Shown here: in pieces, positions 9,241 through 21,562 of the stretch
Layout of the letters: every line of letters begins with the position of its first letter
Numbering within the stretch: the first letter of the stretch is position 1
Source: Omphiscola glabra
Lineage: Eukaryota > Mollusca > Gastropoda > Lymnaeidae
DNA length: 64,000 bases
Reading direction: 5' to 3'
Assembly: GCA_964017045.1 (NCBI GenBank)
Contig: OZ024794.1
Coordinates: 53,722,608 to 53,786,607, forward strand
Made by a program: the position numbers and the translations under genes
Notes under the pieces: model-generated
Told to the model about the DNA's origin: nothing
Databases searched by the model: none
What the model saw: only the letters and a program-made list of their open reading frames with translations

Positions 9241-11957
9241 ATCTGGCCTAAGATACAATGTCAGCAAGGGATCCATGTTTCAATATACAGGTAAATCTTA
9301 ATCTTTGCCAAATTTTGTTGGATATTAAGTTCAATCCTTTGCGACTTTTTAAAAAGTGTGTCCTTTCGCTACCTGAAATTATTCTATTTACATTGCAATT
9401 CTCACCGACTCTTCCTATTCTGCAAGTCGATGTAAGTTGTTTAAACCTCTTGAAGAAAACAAGACGGGGGGGGGGGGGGGGGGGGGGGGTGAGAGCGTGT
9501 TGATCGAAAAAACAAAAAAACAAAAACCGCCTGACACAACATAAAATGTCTCAATTAGTTTGTCCTTCACCCTTTTTCCTCCTCAAGTGTAATAGTAAAA
9601 CAAAGGCGGGCCCAGTGTTTCCAAACAATCCATCTTGTCACTCTGTCACTGGTGGACCAAATTACCCCCCGCACTTTTGAACGGAACCAATTTGGGATTG
9701 GTGAGATGGGGGTTGGGGGTGGGGGTGAGGGGATCGTGAGACGTTGTGTCTGGGAGTCATGGACTGTGAGATTTAAGAGGCCAGCAAGTTGTTGGACGTT
9801 TGGGGGGGGGGCAGATCTTAGGGGTCTCTAAAAGACCATTGATGTGTCACAGAATAGAAACGAACGGAGGGTTGGGGAGTATAACCTTACTGAGTGATGA
9901 GGACAAGTACTCCTACTTGCAGACGTAGCAGACTGCTTTCGCCTCATCCATAATGATTTGTAAAATTATTTTTTGCCTTTCATTTAATGACTTGAGACTC
10001 ATGAGGGACATTTGTACCCGAACTGGTGAACTATTTTATTTCCATTCAGAAGTAGCAGAATCCTTGGCGTGGCGTAAGGCCGGTGGGGGGGGGGGGGCAT
10101 AGATTAAGAGTACTGGTGACTTTACATCAGATTTTTCTCCCACGTCATAATATTTATATTTCAAATGATCTTGTTTAAAATTAAATCTTATTTCTTTTAC
10201 ATCAGACAGAGGGTAATCCTACTTAAGACAATAAATATATAATGTAAAGGCTTAGGCAGTGTGTCAGTCGTTGGTATTGAGATTTGTTAGTAAGCGTATT
10301 TTGGTGTGGAGATTAACTGTGCTGCTGTTGCTATCTAGTTTGTATTGTGACGTTTTTTGGTTATGAGATGCTCAAATTTGAACATGTCGAAATGGTAAAG
10401 GCAAATCAGGAAAACCGAACGCCATTTGAATATAGCATGACATTCTAGAAGGAAAGAGTAACTAATGTGCACCCCGGCCGAAATAGCGCCCCCACTGTTT
10501 TACATATGGCCCATCAAGAGATGACAGCATTTGCTAACCGCGCAACCCTAACTACAAAGAAACAACGAGTAACTTGAACTTAGTGAAAATGTCCTCAGAC
10601 GAATTCAATATGAATTGAAATGCTATACCATCATAGATTCTATTCAGCAAGACAGCACAAATGCCAAGGGGGCAGCAAACAATCCATTGGAACAGCCTAA
10701 CACCTGGAGGTATGCCTCCTCATTGACTTAACTTGAAAGTTGGTGCAGGAATAATTTTGCGCCGAAGCCTTCACTCGTCAAGTGGCAACAGACTGGTCGT
10801 CAAGCAAATGATGTCACAAACCATCGACTGTGAAATCCTGATCTTTTAAACGTACCAGGGTTTTTATTCCAAGAGTTTTTATTGCATCCAGTGAGCCCGA
10901 CTTTCCCTTTACATTAAGACGAAAACCGGTTCCATTGAGACTTGATTATGCTATGACCATGAACTAAGGCAAAGGACAAACGCTGAATTCAGCATGGCAT
11001 TTATTTGCCATCTCCAGTGTTCAGTCACGGACATATTTATGTTGCATTTTCAGGAACAAAGTATTTTAAGCAAGTCAGGGTAAAAGTCTTTGGTACTGGC
11101 AAACAAGGCAAAGTTAAAGACCACAGAGTTTACAACGGAAATGTGCTCTTTTACTAAGATTTTGTCCACAAAAAAAATTTCGTAGCCAGCTGTGGATTAG
11201 TCAATATGTGCCAATAAAAATACTTGTCACCCGGGCTTCGAACGAACACTTCATCTATCATATATATTTATAATTATATTTAAATATTAAGTTTGAACTA
11301 TGCCCTTTGGCAAGTGACGTGAATAGCAAAAGCTGCCCCAATGGAAAAAAACTCTGAAATTTAGGGCTTTTTTCGCTAAAACAATTTTATATTAATTCAC
11401 ATATTAAGCATTTAAATGACGATTTTGGCCCCCTCGAAATATGGCGACCGGGACTAGTGCCCCTTTTGCCCCTACATCGCACAGTCCTGCCATTTGCTTT
11501 ACAAATGACAAATAATTTTTTTTGTAAATCCAATTACGTTTTTTTTTTAGTTCTTCGGACACAATATTTCGAAACCGAGACCCAATAATTTCGTTGATAT
11601 CCATTTGTTCCAATACCTTTGACCTTTGCATGCTGATTCAAAATAAGAGTGTGAGATTTGGGGGGGGGGGGGGGATTTTTTCCCCCAACACCCAACCCGT
11701 CATAGCATGATATAAGAACTCAAATATATGATTGATTTTATCAGACCGTTTCATCCAGTTAATGCACTTTTCGTCATATTGCCCTATAAATGCGTCATCC
11801 ATGTCCAATTAGAAATATTACATTTTGTTAGAATCTTTACATTCAGTGTAAGATTTTACACGCGAGGATTATTCAATACAAGCCGATGCATCATTATCTA
11901 CTAGAAACGTAAACGTATATCAGTGCTGTATGGCTTAACATCTAGCCTACAAGTGAA
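9241..11957. other. Long gene-free stretch with G-tracts
   Basis: No coding region, transposon or tandem array recognised in about 2.7 kb. The most notable feature is an uninterrupted run of about 24 G at 9466-9489. Shorter G runs occur near 9801, 10083 and 11660. Small frames at 9248-9523 and 11404-11631 have no recognisable domain. A truncated MITE end (TTGGCGTGGCGTAAGGC) may lie near 10063. Confidence 0.5.
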
Positions 11958-12890
11958 CTGGTGTTCTGAGTCAGGTGACTGTTGTTCTGAGTCAGGTGAC
12001 TGTTGTTCTGACTCTGGTGACTGTTGTTCTTGGTCTGGTGCCTGTTGTTCTGGGTCAGGTGGCTGTTGTTCTAAGTCAGGTGACGTTGTTCTTGGTCTGG
12101 TGTCTGTTGTTCTGAGTCAGGTGCCTGTTGTTCTGAGTTAGGTGACTGTTGTTCTAAGTCAGGTGACTGTTGTTCTGAGTCTGGTGAATGCTGTTCTGAG
12201 TCAGGTGACTGTTGTTCTGACTCTGGTGACTGTTGTTACCAGAGTCTGGTGCCTGTTGTTCTGAGTCAGGTGGTTGTTGTTCTACGTCAGGTGACTGTTG
12301 TTCTTGGTCTGGTGTCTGTTGTTCTGAGTCAGGTGCCTGTTGTTCTGAGTCTGGTGACTGTTGTTCTGAGTCAGGTGACTGTTGTTCTGAGTCTGGAGCC
12401 TGTTGTTCTGAGTCTGGTGACTGTTGTTCTGAGTCTGGGGCCCGTTGTTCGGAGTCTGGGGCCTGTTGTTCTGAGTCTGGTGACTGTTGTTCTCAGTCAG
12501 GTGCCTGTTGTTCTGAGTTAGGTGACTGTTGTTTTGAATCAGGTGACTGTTGTTCTGAGTCTGGGGCCTGTTGTTCTGAGTCTGGTGACTGTTGTTCTGA
12601 GTCTGGGGCCTGTTGTTCTGAGTTAGGTGACTATTGTTTTGAGTCAGGTGACTGTTGTTCTGAGTCAGCTGACTGTTGTTCTGAGTCTAGGGCCTGTTGT
12701 TCTGAGTCTGGGGTCTGTTGTGCTGAGTCTGGGGCCTGTTTTATCTGAGTCTGGTGACTGTTGTTCTGAGTCTGGTGCCTGTTGTTCTGAGTTAGGTGAC
12801 TGTTGTTCTAAGTCAGGTGACTGTAGTTCTAAGTCAGGTGACTGTTGTTCTGAGTCTGGTGACTGTTGTTCTGAGTCTGGGGCCTGTTAT
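11958..12890. repeat. 21-bp minisatellite, about 44 diverged units
   Basis: Units of the form CTGTTGTTCTGAGTCAGGTGA vary at a few positions (GAGTCAGG / GAGTCTGG / GAGTTAGG; GACTG / GCCTG). Because 21 is a multiple of three, one frame stays open as repeats of CCSESGD for up to 171 codons, broken by single-base changes near 12085 and 12748. No start, signal sequence or flanking unique coding sequence supports a gene. Confidence 0.95.
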
Positions 12891-13020
12891 AGCCCTGAAA
12901 CGGTTGACATGGTTCTCAGGCGTGTCTTGGGTCCATTCAGGAAGAAATCGTCCATTACTCTAACCCGCTCGGTCATCGACTCGATACCGCGTGGTGGCAA
13001 TGACGTATCGATCTGGCTAT

Positions 13021-13032
13021 ACACACACACAA

Positions 13033-13065
<33 letters not shown>

Positions 13066-13069
13066 TATA
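13021..13069. repeat. (CA)n/(TA)n dinucleotide repeat
   Basis: ACACACAC followed by about 13 TA units and ACACATATATATA. Confidence 0.95.
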
Positions 13070-13331
13070 ACGGGCAGATGTAATCACTGTAAAGGCATGC
13101 GGACAGGGACATTAGCATAGAGATCGTTTCATACGCGCAAAGATTGATGGATATCTGGAACACAGCTCCGTGAATATGTTTTTGTTTGGATTTGTTTGAA
13201 GTGATCGTGCGTGAATGTAAGGTGTGAACGTGTTTTGGGAGTGAGTTTTCTGTGTCTGGGTGCTTAGTGTATGTGTGTTTGTGTGCGTGTGTGAAGGATC
13301 ATAATCAAAGAAGAGGTTCCAATACAGAAAT

Positions 13332-13507
13332 ACTTCATCCCTCGTACAATTCATCCCTCGTACACTTCATCCCTCGTACACTTCATCCCTCGTACACTTC
13401 ATCGCTCGTACACTTCATCCCTCGTACCCTTCATCCCTCGTACAATTCATCCCTCGTATACTTCATCCCTCGTACACTTCATCCCTCGTACACTTCACCC
13501 CTCGTAC
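13332..13507. repeat. 15-bp minisatellite, about 12 units
   Basis: CTTCATCCCTCGTAC repeats with minor substitutions (ATTCATCC, TCGCTCG, CTTCACCC). Confidence 0.95.
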
Positions 13508-14138
13508 GGGCATAGAAGAGCCTTCACCATTTCCCCCCACAGAGGCGGACAGAACCCCCTGGGAACATCCTGTCCAATCTGTTGCACCATCTGATCTCCT
13601 TATATGTCACGTTGGCTGCTAGGGACGCTCAAAAATGCTACCTTGTATATGTTCTATAGTTAGAATCAGAGCACTCGCAGGACGGTTAGGTTCGTTGCGA
13701 ACCCGTGGCAGATTAGGATGTAAGACAGAGGGGCATCTGGTCCTATTTTCAAAGAAAACTTGGATTGTTCACAACAATAAGGTTCCATTCAAAATTATGT
13801 TTTTTTAATGTTTCTGTGTATCATGATATAATTTTTTTTTTTAATTTTTCGGTGTCTTTTTTATATATTGATTTTGATACAATGCTTAAAAATCAGTGCT
13901 GGATTCGCTGCTGGTCTCAATATATAATTATGTGAAATCAGTTGCTTCAACTTTATTTTTAAAAGATAATTTAGATGCATGTATTTTTTTTTACTTTAAA
14001 AAGCTTTCAATTTTCTCCTTTATGCATGTGATTGTCTTGTCTTTGTTCTTCGGGGCTTCAAAAATTATGTTCTTTAAAATGAAATAAAAGTAGCAGATGC
14101 ACCAGAAAATGATTTTTTTAAATATCTGAACCTTCTCT
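13508..14138. other. No gene recognised
   Basis: Sequence becomes AT-rich after 13780. A 63-codon plus-strand frame at 13896-14087 encodes mostly F, S, K and I from T-rich DNA and is unlikely to be real. Confidence 0.5.
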
Positions 14139-14213
14139 CTTTCTCTCTCTTTCTATAACTCTCACTCTCTCTTTTTTGTATCTCTGTATTTGTCTCTCTC
14201 TCTCTCTCTCTCT
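14139..14213. repeat. (CT)n microsatellite at the insertion point of copy A
   Basis: A CTCTCTTT-type tract leads into the repeat copy at 14227. A matching (CT)n tract continues at about 14967-14988 on its other side, so the two probably formed one microsatellite before insertion. Confidence 0.9.
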
Positions 14214-14226
14214 TGCCTCCCCCCCC

Positions 14227-14951
14227 TGGAATATCTCATTAGGAAATGGCGTCAGCGGGCCGTCGAGCTTGTGCTCCTAATGCCCTCCATGGCGTCCACC
14301 CACACCCGCCAGCCGCCGGGTGTCCCCGGCGCCGGGCCGTGCGGGAAGACGTCAGAGACCTCCCCGGGCGTTGGACGCCCCCACCAGCAACCGCTCGATC
14401 GAGTTTGCTGATGGAGGGCCCCCCCCCCCCGCCCGGAGACGTCTGGTCGACCGAAGGCGCTGTGTTTCAAGCGTCCGTAGTCCACTTTCCTAGGGGCCGG
14501 GACGGTAAATTAACGTCCTAATATCTCCCCCCACCCGTCCCGGGGAAGCATCGGACGCCCTCTAAGAGGGATTCTACAGTGGGTTTCCACCTCGCAACTA
14601 ATTCGCGAAGTAGCTGGGACGAAACGGTTGCCTAGGAGCAGCTTTCTCAGGGCTGCATATTTAGAATCACCGGCCATAGGCTTCCACCACAGCCTATCGC
14701 CTCATATCCCTTAACGGCAACTTGTAATCATGATCCCTACCCTGTGTTTGCCTTTTCTTCCCCCTTTGAAGCATCACAGGTGGCAGCCCTGTAGGAGCTG
14801 TTTATTCCAGCAACTACCATGCATGGCCTTGTCTGCCACGCGGGACACGCAATGGTGGTAATGTGCCCCGGGTTAACGCCGAGGGGGTCGGTGGCCAGCG
14901 CTTCCAAATCGGCAGGCCACTACAGACTTATCAACCGGAATCCCGGGGGAG
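14227..14951 (+). mobile_element. Unclassified 0.7-kb GC-rich interspersed repeat, copy A
   Basis: This segment and the reverse complement of 44017-44717 are the same repeat, visibly about 90% identical along their length, for example CGTCAGCGGGCCGTCGAGCT near the 5' end and GGGCTGCATATTTAGAATCA in the middle. It is distinctly more GC-rich than its surroundings, especially in the first 300 bp. TGCCTCCCCCCC occurs immediately before (14214) and immediately after (14952), a plausible target-site duplication of 12-13 bp. There is no poly-A tail and no terminal inverted repeat, and no protein domain was recognised in the open frames of either strand. The insertion is inside a (CT)n microsatellite. 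It could be a SINE-like or LINE-derived non-autonomous retroelement. I do not recognise the family. Confidence 0.7.
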
Positions 14952-14956
14952 TGCCT

Positions 14957-14987
<31 letters not shown>

Positions 14988-14988
14988 A

Positions 14989-15687
14989 ACAAAATACCGT
15001 TAAATGAAAGTTAGGAAGATTTTCAAATTCTTTCACTCTTGAAAACGAGAGTCAATAGTTATTTCTGCAATAACGGGAGTATTAGAGGTTATGCTATCCG
15101 ATGGATCTCAACTTGCCAATGTTGGACCGACGACGGTGACCTTTCTAAGGATTATTTCAATAGTCCCGCACATACCGAAAGAAACTGACTTGCCTTGTAG
15201 CGTGAAAGTCATTGAAATTCGATCAATTGAAGTCATACTTATCTGTTATAATAGCGATAGTATTGTATCTGCTACTAAAGATATTATAATTATCTGTCGT
15301 AGTAGAAATAGGTTTTAGCTTTTATAATAAAAGTAGTGCATAGCCTTTATAATAGAAGTAATGCTTACCTGTTATAATATATAAGTAAACAGAGATTGAT
15401 ACAATCTTTTCTTTAAAATAAATGTATCATTTTAAATTGACAATTAAGATTCGTTATTGTGATCTTAAAAGGGGATCTTTAAAGGTAAAAAAAAATAAAA
15501 AAAATAAAGCGATGTCTACGTTGCCATGGAAACTCTACATTGAAAAATGTTAAGGCAAGCTAGATACACCCTTTAATCACATCCGCGCCATAAAGATGTC
15601 ATTTACCGCAGCGGCCTAACATCCCCCTTCTTAACACAGAGGTCGTTAGATTGGATGAAGAAGTTCGCCTTAGGTAAGATTTATATT
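14989..15687. other. No gene recognised
   Basis: AT-rich sequence. A 75-codon frame at 15091-15318 is largely I, V and S from sequence containing loosely repeated GTTATAATAG motifs. No domain was recognised. Confidence 0.45.
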
Positions 15688-15895
15688 GAGATCTGATAGT
15701 ATAGAATCAGCTGGCGTGTGCAGAGGAAAGGCTACAGGGGAGATCTGATAGTATAGAATCAGCTGGCGTGTGCAGAGGAAAGGCTACAGGGGAGATCTGA
15801 TAGTATAGAATCAGCTGGCATGTGCAGAGGAAAGGCTACAGGGGAGATCTGATAGTGTAGAATCAGCTGGCTTGTGCAGAGGAAAGGCTACCGGT
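15688..15895. repeat. 52-bp tandem repeat, 4 units
   Basis: Four near-identical copies starting GAGATCTGATAGTATAGAAT. The last differs at TAGTGTAG and at the end (CTACCGG). Confidence 0.95.
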
Positions 15896-16117
15896 TGCAT
15901 CTTAGTAACTACAACGGCGTATTAAAAATCTAAATATATAATTATCAAATTAAAAAATCGACGTTTCATCTCGTGCAGTTAGTAATTTGGGTAATTTTGG
16001 ACAAGTAGGGGGGATCTTTTGCATTAGTTGGATGTCCCATGTATTCTCACAAACTTTATAGACATTAACTTTTTTTATAAATATAAATCAAAGATAGCGT
16101 ACAACAAATGATAATTT

Positions 16118-16870
16118 TCTGTTGTTTACGATAAGATTGTCTGGCTATACAGCTTGTTGCTGTGTAAAGCAGAAAGTAAAGATTGCCTGGATATACGTCA
16201 TTAGCTTTTTGTTTAAAGTAGAAAGAAAAGTTTGTCTGCAGATACGTCATTAGCTTCTTGCTGTGTAAAGCAGAAAGTAAAGATTGCCTGGATATACGTC
16301 ATTAGCTTCTTACTGTGTAAAGCAGAAAGTAAAGATCGCCTGGAGATACGTCATTAGCCTCTTGCTGTGTAAAGCAGAGAGTAAAGATCGCCTGGATATA
16401 CGTCATTAGCTTCTTGCTGTGTAAAGCAGAAAGTAAAGATTGCCTGGATATACGCCATTAGCTTCTTGTTTAAAGTAGAAAGAAAAGTTTGTCTGCAGAT
16501 ACGCCATTAGCTTCTTGTTTAAAGCAGAAAGAAAAGATTGTCTGGATATACGTCATTAGCTTCTTGCTGTGTAAAGCAGAAAGTAAAGATTGCCTGGATA
16601 TACGCCATGAGCTTCTTGTTTAAAGTAGAAAGAAAAGTTTGTCTGCAGATACGCCATTAGCTTCTTGTTTAAAGTAGAAAGAAAAGTTTGTCTGCAGATA
16701 CGCCATTAGCTTCTTGTTTAAAGTAGAAAGAAAAGTTTGTCTGGAAATACGCCATTAGCTTCTTGCTGTGTAAAACAGAAAGAAAAGATTGTCTGCACTT
16801 TAGGTCATTAGCTTCTTGCTGTGTCAATACAGAAAAAAATGACCAAGCCTTATTACCTGCTTTCTGTGTC
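16118..16870. repeat. 46-52 bp tandem array, about 14 units, two length classes
   Basis: Units share ATACGTCATTAGCTTCTTG and a CAGAAAGTAAAGATTGCCTGG-like segment. One class carries CTGTGTAAAGCAG; a shorter class carries GTTTAAAGTAG and TTTGTCTGCAG. The two classes occur in blocks rather than at random. Confidence 0.9.
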
Positions 16871-17145
16871 AATACACATTTTAAATGATTTTTCCAGATC
16901 GCAACATTTCAATTAAGACCAAGTTAGTTGAAACACGCATTGATGTAGAGATCTAATATACTAATTTATTTATATATTATGTTTTGTTCTTGTTCCCATC
17001 CTTGTCTACTGGATATTATCAAATATCAGAAGAGTGAATATCGTCCATGTTATTTCATATTTACAATTCGGATCGAAATCACCGCATATTGAAATCCGCT
17101 ATTCTAAGTTGCTGGTCAATACTTGGATTGTACGATTTTCTTTTT

Positions 17146-18335
17146 AACTATTTAAAGATGTAGATCATAGACGATACTTAAACTATTTAAAGATGTAGAT
17201 CATAGACGATACTTAAACTATTTAAAGATATAGATCATAGACGATACTTAAACTATTTAAAGATGTAGATCATAGACGATACTTAAACTATTTAAAGATG
17301 TAGATCATAGACGATACTTAAACTATTTAAAGATATAGATCATAGACGATACTTAAACTATTTAAAGATGTAGATCATAGACGATACTTAAACTATTTAA
17401 AGATGTAGATCATAGACGATACTTAAACTATTTAAAGATGTAGATCATAGACGATACTTAAACTATTTAAAGATGTAGATCATAGACGATACTTAAACTA
17501 TTTAAAGATGTAGATCATAGACGATACTTAAACTATTTAAAGATGTAGATCATAGACGATACTTAAACTATTTAAAGATGTAGATCATAGACGATACTTA
17601 AACTATTTAAAGATGTAGATCATAGACGATACTTAAACTATTTAAAGATGTAGATCATAGACGATACTTAAACTATTTAAAGATGTAGATCATAGACGAT
17701 ACTTAAACTATTTAAAGATGTAGATCATAGACGATACTTAAACTATTTAAAGATGTAGATCATAGACGATACTTAAACTATTTAAAGATGTAGATTATAG
17801 ACGATACTTAAACTATTTAAAGATATAGATTATAGACGATACTTAAACTATTTAAAGATATAGATCATAGACGATACTTAAACTATTTAAAGATATAGAT
17901 TATAGACGATACTTAAACTATTTAAAGATATAGATTATAGACGATACTTAAACTATTTAAAGATATAGATCATAGACGATACTTAAACTATTTAAAGATG
18001 TAGATCATAGACGATACTTAAACTATTTAAAGATGTAGATTATAGACGATACTTAAACTATTTAAAGATATAGATTATAGACGATACTTAAACTATTTAA
18101 AGATATAGATCATAGACGATACTTAAACTATTTAAAGATATAGATTATAGACGATACTTAAACTATTTAAAGATATAGATTATAGACGATACTTAAACTA
18201 TTTAAAGATATAGATCATAGACGATACTTAAACTATTTAAAGATGTAGATCATAGACGATACTTAAACTATTTAAAGATGTAGATCATAGACGATACTTA
18301 AACTATTTAAAGATATAGATTATAGACGATACTTA
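17146..18335. repeat. 35-bp satellite-like array, exactly 34 units, with heptameric higher-order repeat
   Basis: The unit begins AACTATTTAAAGATGTAGAT and is exactly 35 bp in all 34 copies; I found no indel. Variation is confined to two sites: G or A in GATRTAG and C or T in GATYATAG. Units 1-6 read GC, GC, AC twice, units 7-18 are all GC. Units 19-25 read GT, AT, AC, AT, AT, AC, GC, and units 26-32 repeat the same series exactly. Units 33 and 34 are GC and AT. Confidence 0.97.
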
Positions 18336-18789
18336 AATATTTCACATCACATTTTTTTCTGATCCGTATTGCTATTTAATTATATGTATATTTCAATCAT
18401 GGCATATGTAATGTAGATATAATCCTTCCCATCATGATCAACGCGTGTAAATCTAATGTTCACTGCGATGACCAGAGTCCAGACTGTAACCTGTCAACTT
18501 ATTCTGACCTATTGATCATGTCTGGACACTCATCTTCCACCAGGCGCCGCCTCTTCACGGTGATGAGGGTGTCAGTGTACATTCAGATCGAATTGATCTG
18601 TTAGACTAGTCTCGTGGGAGAGATCAGCTGGGAATGAATCAAAGACTGACCATTAATTACACTGTATTAGTTGATCTTTTAGAGGCTGTGAACTTATGAC
18701 TCTTGTCAAATGAGTTGTAGGGAGGTTCATGTCATGGGCAGGGGGAACGTCGGGGTTGTGAGTGATCTTGCTGGTGTAATCTGGGGTAA
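18336..18789. other. Unique sequence between two arrays; short ORF of uncertain status
   Basis: A 56-codon plus-strand frame (ATG at 18434, TAG at 18602-18604) contains four cysteines in its first half (NACKSNVHCDDQSPDCN plus one near the end) and a basic STRRRL segment. There is no signal peptide and no recognisable domain. It could be a stray exon but is not called as a gene. Confidence 0.3.
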
Positions 18790-19255
18790 AGGATATACGG
18801 CGTGTGTACTCTGGGGTTACGATACAGCTGGTTGTATGGAGTAATGACACGGCTGGTGTACTCTGGAGTAATGACACAGCTGGTGCACTCTGGAGTAATG
18901 ATACGGTTGGTTCTCTGGAGTAATGATACGGATGGTTCTCTGGAGTAATGACACGGCTGGTGTACTCTGGACTAATGACACGGCTGGTGTACTCTGGAGT
19001 AATGACATGGCTGGTGTACTCCGGAGTAATGATGTGGCTGGTGTACTCTGGAGTAATGATGCGGCTGGTGTACTCTGGTGTAATGATACGGCTGGTTCTC
19101 TGGAGTAATAACACGGCTGGTGTACTCTGGAGTAATGATACGGCTGGTGTACTCTGGAGTAATGACACGGCTGGTGAACTCTGGCGTAATGATACGGCTG
19201 GTTCTCTAGAGTAATGACACAGCTGGTGTACTTTGGAATAAAGCTCCGGCTGGTG
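18790..19255. repeat. 27-bp minisatellite with shorter 22-24 bp variants, about 17 units
   Basis: Units of the form GCTGGTGTACTCTGGAGTAA plus TGACACG alternate with copies in which GGTGTAC is shortened to GGTTC. The frames of 209 codons (minus) and 88 codons (plus) across it are repeat artefacts. Confidence 0.9.
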
Positions 19256-19321
19256 AAGAAGGGGGGAATGAATGTGGCTCATTTCAAATCCAGCAATGCG
19301 TATGAGTTATGTACAAAGTAG

Positions 19322-19372
19322 CCAGAATGGTCAATACATTGATCGTGGGCCCCTCAACATATAGAAGAAGAG
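19322..19372 (+). mobile_element. Fragment matching LINE 3' tail at 35112
   Basis: GCCAGAATGGTCAATACATT and GATCGTGGGCCC followed by ATATAGAAGAAG closely match 35112-35157, which lies downstream of a LINE C-terminal remnant. This is probably a short 3' piece of the same element family. Confidence 0.5.
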
Positions 19373-21500
19373 AAATGTAACTATGGATGTATTTTGGCAT
19401 AAGGATCTTGGAAGGAGAGGATGTGGCTTTTATAAACTACCGTAATTATTGATGTGGTTTAACCACCTGACACTGACTGCGGCTCTCACAAAAAATGCTT
19501 AGCAGGTGTAAACTATCAAATGGTTTCTCCCTCCTGCGCTTGGGAGTAATGGTTATGCCTTATGTTCATAGTCTTAATGGGTACTGGTTTTATCGCTTAC
19601 TTTTTTTTTAGTAAAGACTGTTTTCAAGTGAGGTTAATTATTATGACGAATATCCGGCTTTTGTAAATTTACAACCAAAAAAATATTTATATTCTTGAGA
19701 GGACTACTATCAATCAATATAATTCTCTATGTATGAAAAAAGATAGGGGGAATGAGGAGGTCAATAACTTGCAAAATGAAATTCCCGATAACTACGCTAA
19801 GTGAGATTCTTAAACATAACGCTAGTGTGTTTGGTGCGCAATATTTTCTTTTTTTTTTACGGAAGTAATCAAGCTGCGGTGTAGAGGGGACGGGACATTA
19901 AATATTAATATAGTTCAAGGGCATGAACAGAAATGGTCGGTGTCAATGGTATGAAATCAATGTAGTTATGTTTGTAAGTAAATCATGTTGAGTTAGAGAG
20001 TATAGGTGTAGCGTTGTATATTGTGCGTAAATGTTATGACGTATTTGGGTAGGGGAAGTGACGCAGTAGTTTAGTGTAGTGTGGAGAGTGGAATGTAGAT
20101 GGCGGTTGGACAAAAGGATGTTGAATAGTTATGGTGGAGAACCTTAGGGAAGAGAGATGTGTGCCTTGTGTTCCTGATAATTAAAGTTATATTTACTAAA
20201 AGGACTTGAGTTATTTACTAATGATTGAGATAGTGGAAGAACTTGGTTGAATGATCCAATCCAGGAGTATAGAAGTTGACAGTCGGTGACGTGCTTTGGG
20301 GGGGGGGGAGGGTGGCAGCACTGATTGGGATTCTCGTGTTTTGTCTAGTAATTTTAGTGGATTCACGCTTTGTCTCAGCCGTTGTTTGGCGGTGAATAAC
20401 TAGTACTTAATAATTGACTTGCAAACGATGTCTTCGGATGAACTTCACGTTCTAATTAATTCCCTTGAATAAATTTTGAATACGAACAAATCTAACGCGT
20501 GTATTTCAAGGGTTTATTCTAAAAATTGATCGAACAATTCAATTTTAATTTATGATTCCCTGTGAAATGAAAATACATATGCGTTTCTGGTTAAAAAAAT
20601 TTTTTTTAAATATGTTATTTCCGGTCCAATTCTTGGACTTTTTCCTACAAGTCTTTTTATTTGTTAAGTTCAGTGCCAAAAAAATTATCTTATCTCTGCA
20701 ACAGGAGATGAGGTAGATTTCATATCCATCTGGAAACCAGCTGAGATGGGAGAAATATGGAGGGTATCGTGGGGCTCAAAGGGATTAACATCTTCAGCGA
20801 TAAAAAAAAGAGGTTGTTGCCCTGAGAATTTACCAGATGTGTTGCCGAAGTAGGCCAAGTAGAATTAGAAGGGCAAGCATTAAAAAAAAACTACTCTGGA
20901 AACATTGCCAGACTGTCGACGAGTGACAGGTAAGATGATTTCCCACACTGGAGGTGTAAGTGCTACCAGGTCGTGTTCCCCAGCGTCCCTGAGATTAAAG
21001 CATTCCTCGAGGTACTTCGCCAATGCGGAAATGAACTTTCACGGGTCATAACCCAAAAGTTATCGCCCTTGTTGGGACTCTTCATTGATGCTAGGTACCC
21101 TCGTAAAAAATGTCGTGGGTGATGAATTGTGATAACAAGTAGGTACGTATACATCATAAACTAATCAAAATGCTTTGGGTACAGAAATTTTGCGGGTAAA
21201 ACATTTTTATGTTAGCGAAGTGAGTTATAACGATTTGATGGGATCCCCCCCTCCCCCAAAAACTAATTAATACACTGAAAAAAAAAATTTAAAAACGAGA
21301 TCTCATTTTTGTCGTCATGGTGGGATAGGTTTAGATATAACTATTATATTTTGTCCTACCTGGGCTCTAGACCAGTGCATCTCAACGTGTTGGTCCGCAT
21401 AGCTTCTGTCACTGAGTTCGCAGTTACTGGTCCGGTAAATTTAAAAAATGTAAGAAGGGTGGGGAAAAAAACGCTCAATAAATTGTGCACAGGTTTGTGC
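19373..21500. other. Long gene-free stretch
   Basis: About 2.1 kb with no recognised coding region, transposon or tandem repeat. G runs occur near 20298. The 64-codon minus-strand frame at 20963-21157 is not recognised. Confidence 0.5.
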
Positions 21501-21562
21501 TTCAATGTGGATATTTCCAGCTGCAATGTGGATATTTCCTGCTGCAATGTGGATATTTTCTG
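21501..21562. repeat. 18-bp tandem repeat, 3 units
   Basis: Three copies of CTGCAATGTGGATATTTC with small changes. Confidence 0.9.

Noticed and set aside
18434..18604. 56-codon plus-strand ORF with four cysteines
   Set aside because: No signal peptide, no domain and no clear splice acceptor; too short to support from sequence alone.
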